DNA of 64,000 bases from Trichormus sp. M33_DOE_039 (GCA_015296085.1 DVDT01000047.1:124001-188000), one strand, 5' to 3'; shown: positions 1 through 9,713, numbered from the stretch's first letter. Program-made: numbers and translations. Notes: generated from the letters alone by a model not told the origin.

Positions 1-1821
1 GGGCTAGTTTGGCTGCACATTATTTCTGATGCAATGATCGCTCTAGCTTATTATTCTATTCCTTTTTTACTGATCTACTTTATTTCCAAACGCAAAGATG
101 TTCCTTTCAATGGAGTCTTTCTATTATTTGGTGCTTTTATCATTGCCTGTGGTACTGGACACCTAATGGATATTTGGACGCTCTGGTATCCAAATTACTG
201 GATTGCGGGTGGACTCAAAGCCTTCACAGCCATTATTTCCCTATATACGGCATTCGCATTAGTTGATTTGATGCCGCAAGCGTTAGCATTACCTAGCCCG
301 GCTCAGTTAGAAGCGATCAATCGGGTGCTAGCAATAGAAATTGTCGAGCGTAAGCGCATTGAGCAAGAATTACGTCAAGCCGAGGAAGTGGCAAAGAACT
401 CCAGCCAAGCCAAAAGTGAATTTCTGTCCAATATGAGTCATGAGTTACGCACTCCCCTTAATGGTATTCTCGGCTATGCACAAATCCTCCAACGGACGGA
501 ATCTTTAAGCGAAAAAGGTAACAAAGGCATCAGCATCATCTATGAATGTGGTTCTCATTTATTAACCCTGATTAACGATGTCTTGGATCTGTCAAAAATC
601 GAAGCTCGTAAGTTGGAATTAAATGCGGTACATTTTTACCTACCTGCATTTCTAGATAGCGTCAGTGAAATTTGTCGTATCCGTGCTGAACAAAAAGCAA
701 TTAACTTTCATCTGCAACTTGACCCCGATTTACCAGCAGGGATTTGTGGTGATGAAAAACGCTTGCGGCAAGTATTGATTAACTTACTTAGTAACGCTAT
801 TAAATTTACTCACCAAGGCGGTGTCACTTTCAAGGTGACAGTTATTCATCGTGCAGTCAATGATCACGGACAAATTACAGACAAAATTCGCTTTGAAGTC
901 ATAGATACCGGCACTGGTATCACCCCTGAACAAGCACAGAAAATCTTTCTACCTTTTGAACAGGTAGGAAATCAGAAGCGACAAACGGAAGGTACAGGAT
1001 TAGGATTAGCTATCAGCCAAAAAATTATTGCCCTGATGGGTAGTCAAATCCAACTAGAAAGTGAGTTCGGCAAAGGTAGCACTTTCTGGTTTGAGGTAGA
1101 ATTCGCTGAATCTCAAGACTGGGCCAAGGCTTCGAGAATAGTGGAGCAAGGAACTATCACAGGCTATCAAGGAAACAGATGCACCATTTTGATTGCAGAT
1201 GATAAATGGGAAAACCGTTCGGTAATCGTCAATTTACTAGAGCCTGTAGGTTTTAAGGTGATCGAAGCGAGTCATGGTCAAGAAGGATGGGAACAAATCA
1301 AACTCCATAACCCAGACTTGATCATCACCGACTTAGTGATGCCCGTGATGGATGGATTTGAGTTCATTAAAAGTCTGCGTAGGTCTAACCAATTTAAAGA
1401 GATACCAATCATTACTTCATCAGCCAGCGTGTTTGCAATTGATCAGTACAAAAGTATTGATGTAGGTGCAGATGCCTTTTTACCCAAGCCGATAGAAGCT
1501 GAAATGCTGCTGGAACTACTGCGACAGTTTTTGCCAGTGGAATGGTTGTATGAAAACAAGAAAAACACAATTAACAAAACCAATGTAGACGATTCGCAAC
1601 TGCCCCAGGAAATACTTCCTCCATCCCAGCAGATTTTACAAGAGCTACTAGAACTTTTACAAGACGGCGATGTTCAACAAATTGTAGAAATTGCTGAACA
1701 ACTTGCTGCATCTGATGAGCGGTTCAGTGTTTTTACCAAACAACTTATCCAGTTAGCTAGCAACTTTCAACTCAAACTTTTAGAAACTTTTATACAGCAA
1801 CACATGAGTTCGGGGGAATAG
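1..1821 (+). CDS. Ethylene-receptor-like hybrid histidine kinase (5' partial)
   Basis: The reading frame is open to the first base, so the N-terminus lies outside the window; 606 residues are visible. Visible residues 1-95 form hydrophobic helices resembling the ethylene-binding domain of plant ETR1 and cyanobacterial Etr1. The residues equivalent to ETR1 Asp25, Tyr32, Ile62, Cys65 and His69 fall at visible positions 10, 17, 47, 50 and 54 with identical spacing (motif CGTGH). A coiled coil follows, then HisKA with phospho-His 147 (SHELRTPLNG), HATPase_c (NLLSNAIKFT, GTGLGLAI), a receiver domain with Asp444 (ITDLVMP), and a helical tail of about 70 residues. It should be a membrane sensor kinase, possibly sensing ethylene through copper. 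It heads a three-gene signalling cluster. Kinase and REC assignments are certain; the ligand is inferred. Confidence 0.9.
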   Translation, partial: GLVWLHIISDAMIALAYYSIPFLLIYFISKRKDVPFNGVFLLFGAFIIACGTGHLMDIWTLWYPNYWIAGGLKAFTAIISLYTAFALVDLMPQALALPSPAQLEAINRVLAIEIVERKRIEQELRQAEEVAKNSSQAKSEFLSNMSHELRTPLNGILGYAQILQRTESLSEKGNKGISIIYECGSHLLTLINDVLDLSKIEARKLELNAVHFYLPAFLDSVSEICRIRAEQKAINFHLQLDPDLPAGICGDEKRLRQVLINLLSNAIKFTHQGGVTFKVTVIHRAVNDHGQITDKIRFEVIDTGTGITPEQAQKIFLPFEQVGNQKRQTEGTGLGLAISQKIIALMGSQIQLESEFGKGSTFWFEVEFAESQDWAKASRIVEQGTITGYQGNRCTILIADDKWENRSVIVNLLEPVGFKVIEASHGQEGWEQIKLHNPDLIITDLVMPVMDGFEFIKSLRRSNQFKEIPIITSSASVFAIDQYKSIDVGADAFLPKPIEAEMLLELLRQFLPVEWLYENKKNTINKTNVDDSQLPQEILPPSQQILQELLELLQDGDVQQIVEIAEQLAASDERFSVFTKQLIQLASNFQLKLLETFIQQHMSSGE

Positions 1822-1923
1822 GGCAATGGGCAGGGGATTTTTCTTCCCCAGCCTCCCCAAACCCCCCTGCGTTCTCATTTCCTATTCCCTATTTTTAACT
1901 CGAAGCAAAGCGAAGTAACTAAG

Positions 1924-3183
1924 ATGTTCCATAACGGATTTATCTTGATTGTGGATGATAACCCCACCAATTTGTCTGTCTTGTCTGAAGCCCTGAGTAG
2001 TGAAGGGTTACGCTTTCGTGTGGCAATTGATGGCGAAAGCGCGATCGCTCAAGCTGAACGCAATCGACCAGAATTAATTTTGCTGGATGTACAAATGCCC
2101 GGTATTAACGGATTTGAAACTTGTCGTCGGCTCAAAGCTAATCCTCTCACCAAACACATTCCCGTTATTTTTACCACTGCTTTATCTGATATAGAGAGTA
2201 AAACGAAGGGGTTTTTTCTGGGTGCAGTAGACTACATACCCAAACCATTTGCTCAGGAGGAAGTGATTGCTAGAGTACGTGTGCATTTACGACTCAAACA
2301 ATTAACAGAATCTTTGGAACAACAAGTGCGCGATCGCACAGTGGCTTTACAAAAAACCCAAGTGCAGCTAATCCAACAAGAGAAATTATCAACCTTAGGA
2401 GAGTTAATTGCAGGTATTGCCCATGAAATGAACAATCCCATCAGTTTTATTAGTAGCAACATTCCACCTTTGGATGAATATATTGCCGCCATCAGTAAAA
2501 TTCTGGAACTGTATGCAAAAGAGTATACTCATCCCACTGCCAAAATTAAGAATGCTATGGAAGAATTAGATTTACAGTTCATTCTGGAGGACATGCCCAA
2601 AATCTTGAATTCTCTCAAGGTAGGAGCGGAAAGAATTCAAACTCTTTCTAATTCGCTCCGCACTTTTTGCCGTTCTGACAGCGATATCAGAATACCTGGG
2701 GATTTACACCAAGGACTAGATAGCACATTGATGATCTTGCAACATCGCCTTAAGGATAACGGCGATCGCCCCGGAATAGAAGTGATTAAAAACTATGGAA
2801 ATTTACCAGAGGTCAACTGCTATCTAGGTCAGATTAATCAAGTATTTATGAACATTCTGGCTAATGCCATTGATGCTATTGATGAAGCTATAGCCCAAGG
2901 CACAATCAGTAACTCTACACCGCAGATTCAGATCACAACCGAAATAGATGCTCAACAGATGGCCATCATTCGGATTGCCGACAATGGTGGCGGGATACCT
3001 GAATCTGTCCAACAAAGACTGTTTGAGCCTTTATTTACCACAAAACCTGTAGGGAAAGGTACGGGGCTAGGCTTATCAATAGCCCATCAAATTGTTGTGG
3101 AAAAACACAATGGCATCTTGGAAGTTGATTCTCAATCAGGTATGGGAACTGAGTTTAAGATTGCCATCCCCATCTCATCCTGA
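1924..3183 (+). CDS. Response regulator receiver-histidine kinase fusion
   Basis: A 419-residue cytoplasmic protein. An N-terminal receiver (residues 5-125) has the acidic pair DD, acceptor Asp55 (LLDVQMPG) and the conserved Lys (PKPF). A coiled-coil linker joins it to a HisKA-type helix pair with His167 (GIAHEMNNP) and a HATPase domain (NILANAIDAI, DNGGGIP, GKGTGLGLSIA). It carries no membrane segments, so it probably takes phosphate from the upstream hybrid kinase and relays it. It starts 102 bp after that kinase and is closely paralogous to the protein encoded at 19551-20846, which follows a similar hybrid kinase. Confidence 0.92.
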   Translation: MFHNGFILIVDDNPTNLSVLSEALSSEGLRFRVAIDGESAIAQAERNRPELILLDVQMPGINGFETCRRLKANPLTKHIPVIFTTALSDIESKTKGFFLGAVDYIPKPFAQEEVIARVRVHLRLKQLTESLEQQVRDRTVALQKTQVQLIQQEKLSTLGELIAGIAHEMNNPISFISSNIPPLDEYIAAISKILELYAKEYTHPTAKIKNAMEELDLQFILEDMPKILNSLKVGAERIQTLSNSLRTFCRSDSDIRIPGDLHQGLDSTLMILQHRLKDNGDRPGIEVIKNYGNLPEVNCYLGQINQVFMNILANAIDAIDEAIAQGTISNSTPQIQITTEIDAQQMAIIRIADNGGGIPESVQQRLFEPLFTTKPVGKGTGLGLSIAHQIVVEKHNGILEVDSQSGMGTEFKIAIPISS

Positions 3184-3224
3184 CTACTAAAGAAATTTTT
3201 AAACTATTTGCTGACTTTTAACTT

Positions 3225-4940
3225 GTGAGTAACATGAATCCAAAACTCTCTTTATACACATTTCTAGCTCAATTTCGCTTCCTCAATAGCAGTTACACTG
3301 CCAAAATCTTCTTAGTGGCGTTTTTAGGTACTCACGTTCCACTCTTAACTTTAATCTTCAGTTTTGTTATTTCTAACTCTTATTCTTGGGAAATGGCGGT
3401 GCGAGTGTTGCTCATTGCACTTGTAGCTACATTAGCTGGTACAGTTGCCACTCTATATGCACTGCGCTATCTTCTCACGCCCGTGATTGTAACTTCTGCT
3501 GCATTGCAAGACTATTTACACACAAAAAAATTACCCGAACTACCTACGGAATTTGCAGATGAAGTTGGTACATTAATGGCAGATACCACACAAACACTGC
3601 ATAAGTTAGATGAGCTAATTCATCAGATTACTGACTATGACAACCTGACTGGACTACCAAATCGCAATTTATTTGGCGATCGCCTTTACAATTATGTGTC
3701 ACACTCTCACAATCAGCAGCAGCTAGTGGCTGTAATTGTGGTGGGGATTGATGATTTCGTTGCTATCAGTCATGGGTTAGATCCTGAGAAATCAAATTTG
3801 CTGTTGAGAGCAGTGGCACAACGTTTAACCAGTTATCAGGAGAAAACAGATATTCTCGCTTGTTTGGGTCAAGATGAATTTGCGATCGCTCGCACGGATT
3901 TACTTTCCTTTGAGAGTGTGATTAAACTTTCTCAGTTATTACTAGCTATCCTAGGCAAACCTTTTCACATTCATGGACAGCAGATTCACATCAGTGCGAG
4001 TATTGGCATCACAATTAATAGCGTCAGCGATCGCAATTATGTAGAACAACTGCTGCAACAAGCTCACATGGCACTCTACCAAGCAAAACAGCAAGGCCGC
4101 GGTCAGTACCAATTCTATTCGCCTGAATTTAATGCCCAATTGCAGGAGCGACTAGCGTTGGAAAACGAATTACGTGGGGTCGTAGAACGGGGTGAAATGA
4201 TCGTTTATTATCAACCTCTAGTTGATTTGCGTACCAGACAAATAACAGCATTAGAAGCACTAGTACGTTGGCAGCATCCCACACGCGGCTTAGTCTCTCC
4301 GGCTAAATTTATTCCCATTGCCGAAGATAATGGCTCAATCATTTCTATTGGTGAATGGGTTTTGCGAACCGCCTGCGCTCAAAATCGTGCTTGGCAACTA
4401 GCTGGAATGCCACCAACTCGCATATCAGTTAATCTCTCTGCACGGCAATTTGAAGACCCTAATTTAGTAGAGATCGTCAGACAAACTTTAGAAGAAACGG
4501 GATTGCCAGCATCATACCTAGAATTGGAAGTGACTGAAAGCTTTTTGATGGGTGATATTCAGCACTCTGTTAAAACCCTCAAACAACTGCGAGAATTAGG
4601 GGTATGGCTGGCTTTAGATGACTTTGGTACTGGTTATTCTTCTCTCAATTATTTGAAGTCATTTCCTGTAAATATGCTGAAAATTGACCGTTCATTTGTA
4701 CAGGATGTCACTTCTAATTCTGACAGCGCAGCTGTTACCCATGCCGTGATTGCTCTAGCTAACAGCCTGCAATTAAAGATTACGGCAGAAGGGATAGAAA
4801 CTCAAGAACAACTGGAATACTTACAAAAGCACGGTTGTCAAGAAGGGCAAGGATATTACTTTGGTATCCCCTCTCCTGCTGAAAAAATAACTGACATCCT
4901 CAAGCAGAATTTTCTGCCTATGGCAGAATTTGCTGCATAA
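3225..4940 (+). CDS. Membrane GGDEF-EAL protein, likely c-di-GMP phosphodiesterase
   Basis: A 571-residue protein. Two N-terminal transmembrane helices (about residues 25-90) and a HAMP-like linker precede a GGDEF-family domain (about 140-305) whose signature reads GQDEF, so cyclase activity is doubtful. The C-terminal EAL domain (about 315-560) keeps EAL, the Asn of NLSARQ, the Glu of EVTES, DDFGTG, the Lys of KIDRSF and the Glu of EGIET, so phosphodiesterase activity is likely. The listed start is GTG; ATG at 3234 is equally possible and neither has a clear ribosome site. It lies 41 bp after the REC-kinase, so probably forms the output arm of the same cluster. Confidence 0.9.
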   Translation: MSNMNPKLSLYTFLAQFRFLNSSYTAKIFLVAFLGTHVPLLTLIFSFVISNSYSWEMAVRVLLIALVATLAGTVATLYALRYLLTPVIVTSAALQDYLHTKKLPELPTEFADEVGTLMADTTQTLHKLDELIHQITDYDNLTGLPNRNLFGDRLYNYVSHSHNQQQLVAVIVVGIDDFVAISHGLDPEKSNLLLRAVAQRLTSYQEKTDILACLGQDEFAIARTDLLSFESVIKLSQLLLAILGKPFHIHGQQIHISASIGITINSVSDRNYVEQLLQQAHMALYQAKQQGRGQYQFYSPEFNAQLQERLALENELRGVVERGEMIVYYQPLVDLRTRQITALEALVRWQHPTRGLVSPAKFIPIAEDNGSIISIGEWVLRTACAQNRAWQLAGMPPTRISVNLSARQFEDPNLVEIVRQTLEETGLPASYLELEVTESFLMGDIQHSVKTLKQLRELGVWLALDDFGTGYSSLNYLKSFPVNMLKIDRSFVQDVTSNSDSAAVTHAVIALANSLQLKITAEGIETQEQLEYLQKHGCQEGQGYYFGIPSPAEKITDILKQNFLPMAEFAA

Positions 4941-4951
4941 TCAAGGGAGAA

Positions 4952-4993
4952 GGCAGAGGGCAGAAGTTTATAAAAATAATTTTTTCCTCTGCC
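4952..4993. terminator. Inverted repeat after the GGDEF-EAL gene
   Basis: GGCAGAGG at 4952-4959 pairs with CCTCTGCC at 4986-4993 around an AT-rich 26-base loop, shortly after the stop codon at 4940. The long loop makes it a moderate terminator candidate. Confidence 0.4.
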
Positions 4994-5381
4994 AATTAAG
5001 AGGGTTACAAGCTTGTCTATAAATTCCAACTCGTGCGCCTAATCCTCAAGTCTATAATTCTCTCTGCCACTTTAGGCTGATGTCAGTAGTAATTATAAGA
5101 ATTAAGCTTGGTGTGAACAGATGTTGGCAGATAGCTTTCAACACCAAGATGTAAATATTCCTGAGATTGTCGCAATTTTGATAACAATAGTTTAATCTGT
5201 ATTAATTCTTCCTGTTGATAATAGTTTAAAACTCGTTTCAAAATTTGAGGATTACCTAACAGAATTTTTTAATTCTTAACAAGATTTATTGATATGTTTT
5301 ATAGTAAATGATTATATAACCCTCAAGTAAGTATATACTTAATTCAAGCAGTTACGAGAACTAAAGGAGTCGGAAATTGCT
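4994..5381. other. Intergenic region upstream of the P-type ATPase
   Basis: About 390 bases of AT-rich DNA without a convincing ORF. The only clear signal is AAAGGAG at 5363-5369, about 12 bases before the GTG start at 5382. The ATPase promoter presumably lies here, but I see no convincing -35/-10 pair. Confidence 0.4.
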
Positions 5382-8300
5382 GTGATTAAAGCCATACATA
5401 CTAAAGTGAACGGGAGAGCTAGATATAAAATCAAAGAACTTTATCATTCACCAGAAATAAAAGCACATTTAGAGCAACACCTAGTCCAAAATCCAGTAAT
5501 ATTGCAAGCTCATGCCAATACATTGACAAGTAATTTGTTGGTAATTTTTAAGCCAAATTATAATTATCAGCAAGTTCAAGATTTGATTGCAGAAATCTTA
5601 TCAAAATTTCTAGATACTCATGTCATAAAAGAGTCCAAAAAATTAATTAAACATACCAATAAACTTACCTATACTGATAGCAATACCCAAAAACAAACAA
5701 CGGATAACTGGCATTTAATACCCACGAATAAAGTCCTCCAGACCCTCCAAACTTCCCAAGAGTCAGGACTATCAAGTACATCTGCTGCCCATAATTTAAG
5801 TAAATATGGCGCGAATGTCCTGGCAGAAACAGAAGTGCGGTCTAATTTGAGCATCATCATTCAACAGTTTCAATCGTTACCAGTGGCCTTATTGGGTGTA
5901 GCTGCAGGGGTATCAATTTTTACGGGAGGATTAGTTGATGCTGTCGTAATTTTAGGTGTGGTGGGTTTGAATGCAGTGATTGGTTATGTCACAGAAAGCC
6001 AGTCAGAAAGAATCATTAACTCGCTGAAACATCATCAGCAAACATCGTCTTGGGTAATTAGAGACGGTCAGCCTAGAGAAATACCCATTGAAGATGTAGT
6101 GGTAGGAGATATCTTAATACTCAAACCAGGGAATTATGTGGCGGCTGATTCCCGATTGATTGCAACCGATAGCCTGAGTATTGATGAGTCGGCTTTGACT
6201 GGTGAGAGTATCCCTGTGAATAAGGATACGGCATATTTAATGGGTGAAGAGGTACCATTAGGCGATCGCATCAACATGGCCTATAAAGGTACTTATATTA
6301 CTAGTGGTCAAGGTTTGGCGGCGGTGGTGGCGACTGGCAAATATACGGAAATGGGCAAAATTCAACAGCTAGTGGGTGAAGCCCAAGCCACAGAAACTCC
6401 CCTAGCCAGACAACTAGACGAAGTCGGCGGACAACTGGTGTTAATCAGTATGGGTATTTGTGGCGTCGTCTTTGGGATGGGAGTCTGGCGGGGATATGGT
6501 CTAGTACAGATGCTCAAATCGTCTATCTCCCTAGCAGTGGCTGCTGTTCCCGAAGGACTCCCCACAATTGCCACCACCACCTTAGCTTTAGGCATCCTAG
6601 AGATGCGAAAGAATAAAGTCCTGGTGCGGAGTCTGTCCGCCGTCGAAGCGTTAGGTTCTGTGCAGACAATTTGCATGGATAAAACCGGGACAATCACCGA
6701 AAACAAAATGTCTGTAGTAGAAATTCACGTCAACTCTCGACAGATTCAAGTCTCAGATGGCGAATTTCTGGATAATGCAGAGAATATCAATCCTTACGCT
6801 GATGACGAACTACTCAAACTGATTCATGTATCAGTGTTGTGTAACGAAAGTGAAGTCAACAAATCAGCGGATGGAGAGTACGCTATCACGGGTTCAGCTA
6901 CAGAAAACGCACTAATTTATATGGCGATCGCCGCCGGTGTTGATGCGATCGCCCTGAGACAAAAGTATCCTCTATTACAAACAAATCTGCGATCGGAAAA
7001 CCGCAACATGATGAGTACCATTCACCAGACTCATCAACAACACAAGTTTGTGGCGGTCAAAGGTAGCCCCGTTGAAGTGGCACAGATGTGCCAAAACCGA
7101 GTCAAAAATGGTCAACTCATACCTATAGACGAAGAAGAACGACGACAGATCGAAATAGAAAACGATCGCATGGCTGGTAAAGCACTGCGAGTATTGGGGA
7201 TAGCCTACAGCCATATAGATGAATACAACAACGATAACTGCAAGAATCATGAATCAAATCTGATTTGGTTGGGTTTGGTAGGTATGGCAGACCCAATTAG
7301 AAAAGGTGCAAAAGCCTTAATTGCAGACTTCCATCAAGCCGGAATCGATACCGTCATGATTACCGGCGATCAAAGTCCTACAGCATATGCGATCGCCAAA
7401 GAATTAGAATTAAACCGCGACCCCCAACTAGAAATTCTCGATTCCACGAACATTAACAACCTCACTCCAGAAGCCTTAACCGCTCTCAGCGACAAAGTAG
7501 ATGTATTTGCCCGTATCAGTCCTAGCAACAAACTGCAAATTGTCCAAGCTTTGCAAGGTGCAGGGAAAGTAGTCGCCATGACTGGCGATGGGATTAACGA
7601 TGCACCCGCCTTAAAAGCTGCCCAAGTAGGTGTGGCAATGGGTAAAGGTGGTACAGATGTCGCTCGTGAGGTTGCAGATATCGTTTTAGAAGACGACCGC
7701 CTCGAAACCATGATTATCGCCGTCAGTCGGGGAAGAACGATTTACAACAACATTCGTAAATCCGTGCATTTCCTCCTCTCCACTAACCTTAGCGAAATCA
7801 TGGTGATGACTACCGCTACAGCTGTAGGCATAGGTGAACCTCTAAACGCCATTCAATTGCTGTGGTTGAATTTAGTTACCGACATTTTCCCAGGTTTATC
7901 TCTAGCGTTAGAAGCACCAGAACCAGAAGTATTAAACCAACCACCCCGCAATCCAGACGAACCCATCATTAAAAATTCGGATTTGGGCAGAATTGCGTTT
8001 GAGTCAGCAGTTATTTCTGCTAGTACCCTAGCCGCCTATGGTTATAGCCTTGTGCGATATGGAATGACACCCCAAGCTAGCACGATCGCCTTTATGAGTT
8101 TGACATCAGCCCAACTGCTACATACAATTAGCAGTCGTTCCGAAACCAATAGTATCTTCAGCAAAGAAAAACTACCGACCAATCCTTATTTAAACGCAGC
8201 CATTGCAGGTTCTTTCGGCATTCAAATTTTAGCTATAGCCGTTCCCCCACTCAGAAATCTGTTGAAAATCACCCCTATTAATCTTGTCGATAGTGCTGTT

Positions 8301-8441
8301 ATTGGTACTAGTGCCGTACTACCTTTATTAGTCAACGAAGGAACTAAAGGGACTGGTGACTGGGGACTAGCAACTAGGAAAAAATTCTCCCAATTAAGAG
8401 TCCCTCATCCCCAATCCCTAGTACCTAATTCCCAAAAGTAG
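5382..8441 (+). CDS. P2-type cation-transporting ATPase with N-terminal HMA-like domain
   Basis: A 1019-residue protein starting at GTG with AAAGGAG about 12 bases upstream. Residues 1-75 resemble a heavy-metal-associated (HMA-like) fold but lack a CxxC metal site. A cation-ATPase N-terminal domain, actuator domain (LTGES), membrane helix 4 with PEGLP, the phosphorylation motif DKTGT with Asp433, the hinge GDGINDAPAL and the C-terminal membrane domain follow. PEGLP and the overall layout match P2 pumps (Ca2+/Mn2+ type) rather than CPx heavy-metal pumps; the substrate is not decided by sequence. The last about 30 residues are encoded by intergenic-type repeats and look like a recent extension. 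A SAM-synthetase-like gene begins 7 bases after the stop. Confidence 0.93.
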   Translation: MIKAIHTKVNGRARYKIKELYHSPEIKAHLEQHLVQNPVILQAHANTLTSNLLVIFKPNYNYQQVQDLIAEILSKFLDTHVIKESKKLIKHTNKLTYTDSNTQKQTTDNWHLIPTNKVLQTLQTSQESGLSSTSAAHNLSKYGANVLAETEVRSNLSIIIQQFQSLPVALLGVAAGVSIFTGGLVDAVVILGVVGLNAVIGYVTESQSERIINSLKHHQQTSSWVIRDGQPREIPIEDVVVGDILILKPGNYVAADSRLIATDSLSIDESALTGESIPVNKDTAYLMGEEVPLGDRINMAYKGTYITSGQGLAAVVATGKYTEMGKIQQLVGEAQATETPLARQLDEVGGQLVLISMGICGVVFGMGVWRGYGLVQMLKSSISLAVAAVPEGLPTIATTTLALGILEMRKNKVLVRSLSAVEALGSVQTICMDKTGTITENKMSVVEIHVNSRQIQVSDGEFLDNAENINPYADDELLKLIHVSVLCNESEVNKSADGEYAITGSATENALIYMAIAAGVDAIALRQKYPLLQTNLRSENRNMMSTIHQTHQQHKFVAVKGSPVEVAQMCQNRVKNGQLIPIDEEERRQIEIENDRMAGKALRVLGIAYSHIDEYNNDNCKNHESNLIWLGLVGMADPIRKGAKALIADFHQAGIDTVMITGDQSPTAYAIAKELELNRDPQLEILDSTNINNLTPEALTALSDKVDVFARISPSNKLQIVQALQGAGKVVAMTGDGINDAPALKAAQVGVAMGKGGTDVAREVADIVLEDDRLETMIIAVSRGRTIYNNIRKSVHFLLSTNLSEIMVMTTATAVGIGEPLNAIQLLWLNLVTDIFPGLSLALEAPEPEVLNQPPRNPDEPIIKNSDLGRIAFESAVISASTLAAYGYSLVRYGMTPQASTIAFMSLTSAQLLHTISSRSETNSIFSKEKLPTNPYLNAAIAGSFGIQILAIAVPPLRNLLKITPINLVDSAVIGTSAVLPLLVNEGTKGTGDWGLATRKKFSQLRVPHPQSLVPNSQK

Positions 8442-8448
8442 GTGAATT

Positions 8449-9633
8449 ATGAAAAAAGATTTTATGTTTACCTCAGAATCAGTGACAGAAGGGCATCCTG
8501 ATAAGCTCTGTGATCAAATCAGTGATGCGATCGTAGATCGCTTTTTACAACAAGACCCTTACTCCAGAGTAATTACAGAATGCGCTGTTGCGACAGGAAT
8601 TGTTTTTTTGGCTGCGCGATTTGAACCGAATGCAAATGTAGATTTTACCAATATAGCTAGACAAGTTATTGATCAGGTAGGCTACAACCACAAAGAGTTT
8701 AATGGTAAAACTTGTAGTGTTTTAACTAGTTTGACAGAATTACCGCCTGATCAATATCACTTATTTAATGAGCAAAAACTATCAGATGTAGAAATAGAAA
8801 AAATTACGGTCACTAATCAAGCAACAGTTTTTGGCTTTGCTTGCAATCAAACACCAATGCTCATGCCTTTGCCAATCTGGTTAGCACATAAACTAGCCAG
8901 AAAAATGAGTGAAGTTAGAAATAAAAATATTTTAGATTATCTAACTCCTGATGGTAAAACCCAAGTAGGAGTCGAATATAAAAACCGTCGTCCCTACAGA
9001 ATCCATAGTATTACAGTTATTGCCAGTCAAAATAAACGCAACAAACCTGATCTTCAAAAACTACAAGATGATATTAGAGAGACTGTAATTTTTCCAGTTT
9101 TTGCAAATGAAGATATTAAACCGGATGAGAAAACTAGAATTTTTATTAACCCCGATGGCCCATTAATTATCGGGGGTCCTGCGGTGCATTCTGGTTTAAC
9201 TGGCAGAAAGAACGCTATCGATACCTATGGCGAATATTCTAAACATAGCGGTTCAGCATTAAGTGGTAAAGACCCGATTAGAATAGATAGAATTGGGGCT
9301 TATGCAGCTCGTTATGCTGCTAAAAATGTGGTTGCAGCGAACTTAGCTGATGAATGTGAAGTGCAACTAAGTTATTCTATAGGTCTTTCTCGCCCAGTGA
9401 GTGTGCAAGTAGAAACTTTCGGCACGGGTAAAATATCTGATGATGAAATTACAATTTTATTAGAAAAATATTTTGATTTTCGCCTAGCAGGTATTCTGAA
9501 AGAGTTTAATTTAAGACATTTACCTAGTTTAATGAAAGGTGGATTTTATAGAAAGTTGGCTGCTTATGGTCATGTAGGCAGAGATGATATAGATTTGCCC
9601 TGGGAGAAATTGGATAAAATCCAAGTTTTTTAA
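8449..9633 (+). CDS. Divergent S-adenosylmethionine synthetase paralogue (MetK-like)
   Basis: A 394-residue protein of the MetK family, which makes S-adenosylmethionine from ATP and methionine. GHPDK, DGKTQV, GLTGRK and SGKDP are recognisable. The usual GDQG loop, whose Asp contacts methionine in canonical MetK, reads TNQA here, and the Lys four residues after the GKD lysine is Arg (GKDPIRIDR). The family is usually about 400-420 residues, so the protein is full length. AGGTGA at 8440-8445 precedes the start. The gap to the ATPase stop is 7 bases, so the two are almost certainly cotranscribed. A canonical housekeeping metK should exist elsewhere; this one may use another substrate, be regulatory, or still make SAM. 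Confidence 0.88.
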   Translation: MKKDFMFTSESVTEGHPDKLCDQISDAIVDRFLQQDPYSRVITECAVATGIVFLAARFEPNANVDFTNIARQVIDQVGYNHKEFNGKTCSVLTSLTELPPDQYHLFNEQKLSDVEIEKITVTNQATVFGFACNQTPMLMPLPIWLAHKLARKMSEVRNKNILDYLTPDGKTQVGVEYKNRRPYRIHSITVIASQNKRNKPDLQKLQDDIRETVIFPVFANEDIKPDEKTRIFINPDGPLIIGGPAVHSGLTGRKNAIDTYGEYSKHSGSALSGKDPIRIDRIGAYAARYAAKNVVAANLADECEVQLSYSIGLSRPVSVQVETFGTGKISDDEITILLEKYFDFRLAGILKEFNLRHLPSLMKGGFYRKLAAYGHVGRDDIDLPWEKLDKIQVF

Positions 9634-9645
9634 TGTTCATATATT

Positions 9646-9691
9646 AAATCAATTAATAGTTAGCAGTTAGCTGTTAACTATTAATTGATTT
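9646..9691. terminator. Long AT-rich hairpin after the MetK-like gene
   Basis: A perfect 17-base inverted repeat (arms 9646-9662 and 9675-9691, loop 12) between the converging MetK-like and hemerythrin genes. Confidence 0.5.
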
Positions 9692-9713
9692 AGGGTGAAA
9701 CCTTTCACCCTAA
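9690..9713. terminator. Short stable hairpin, bidirectional terminator candidate
   Basis: TTAGGGTGAAA at 9690-9700 pairs perfectly with TTTCACCCTAA at 9703-9713 across two bases. It is directly next to the 17-base hairpin, between two convergent genes. Confidence 0.55.
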
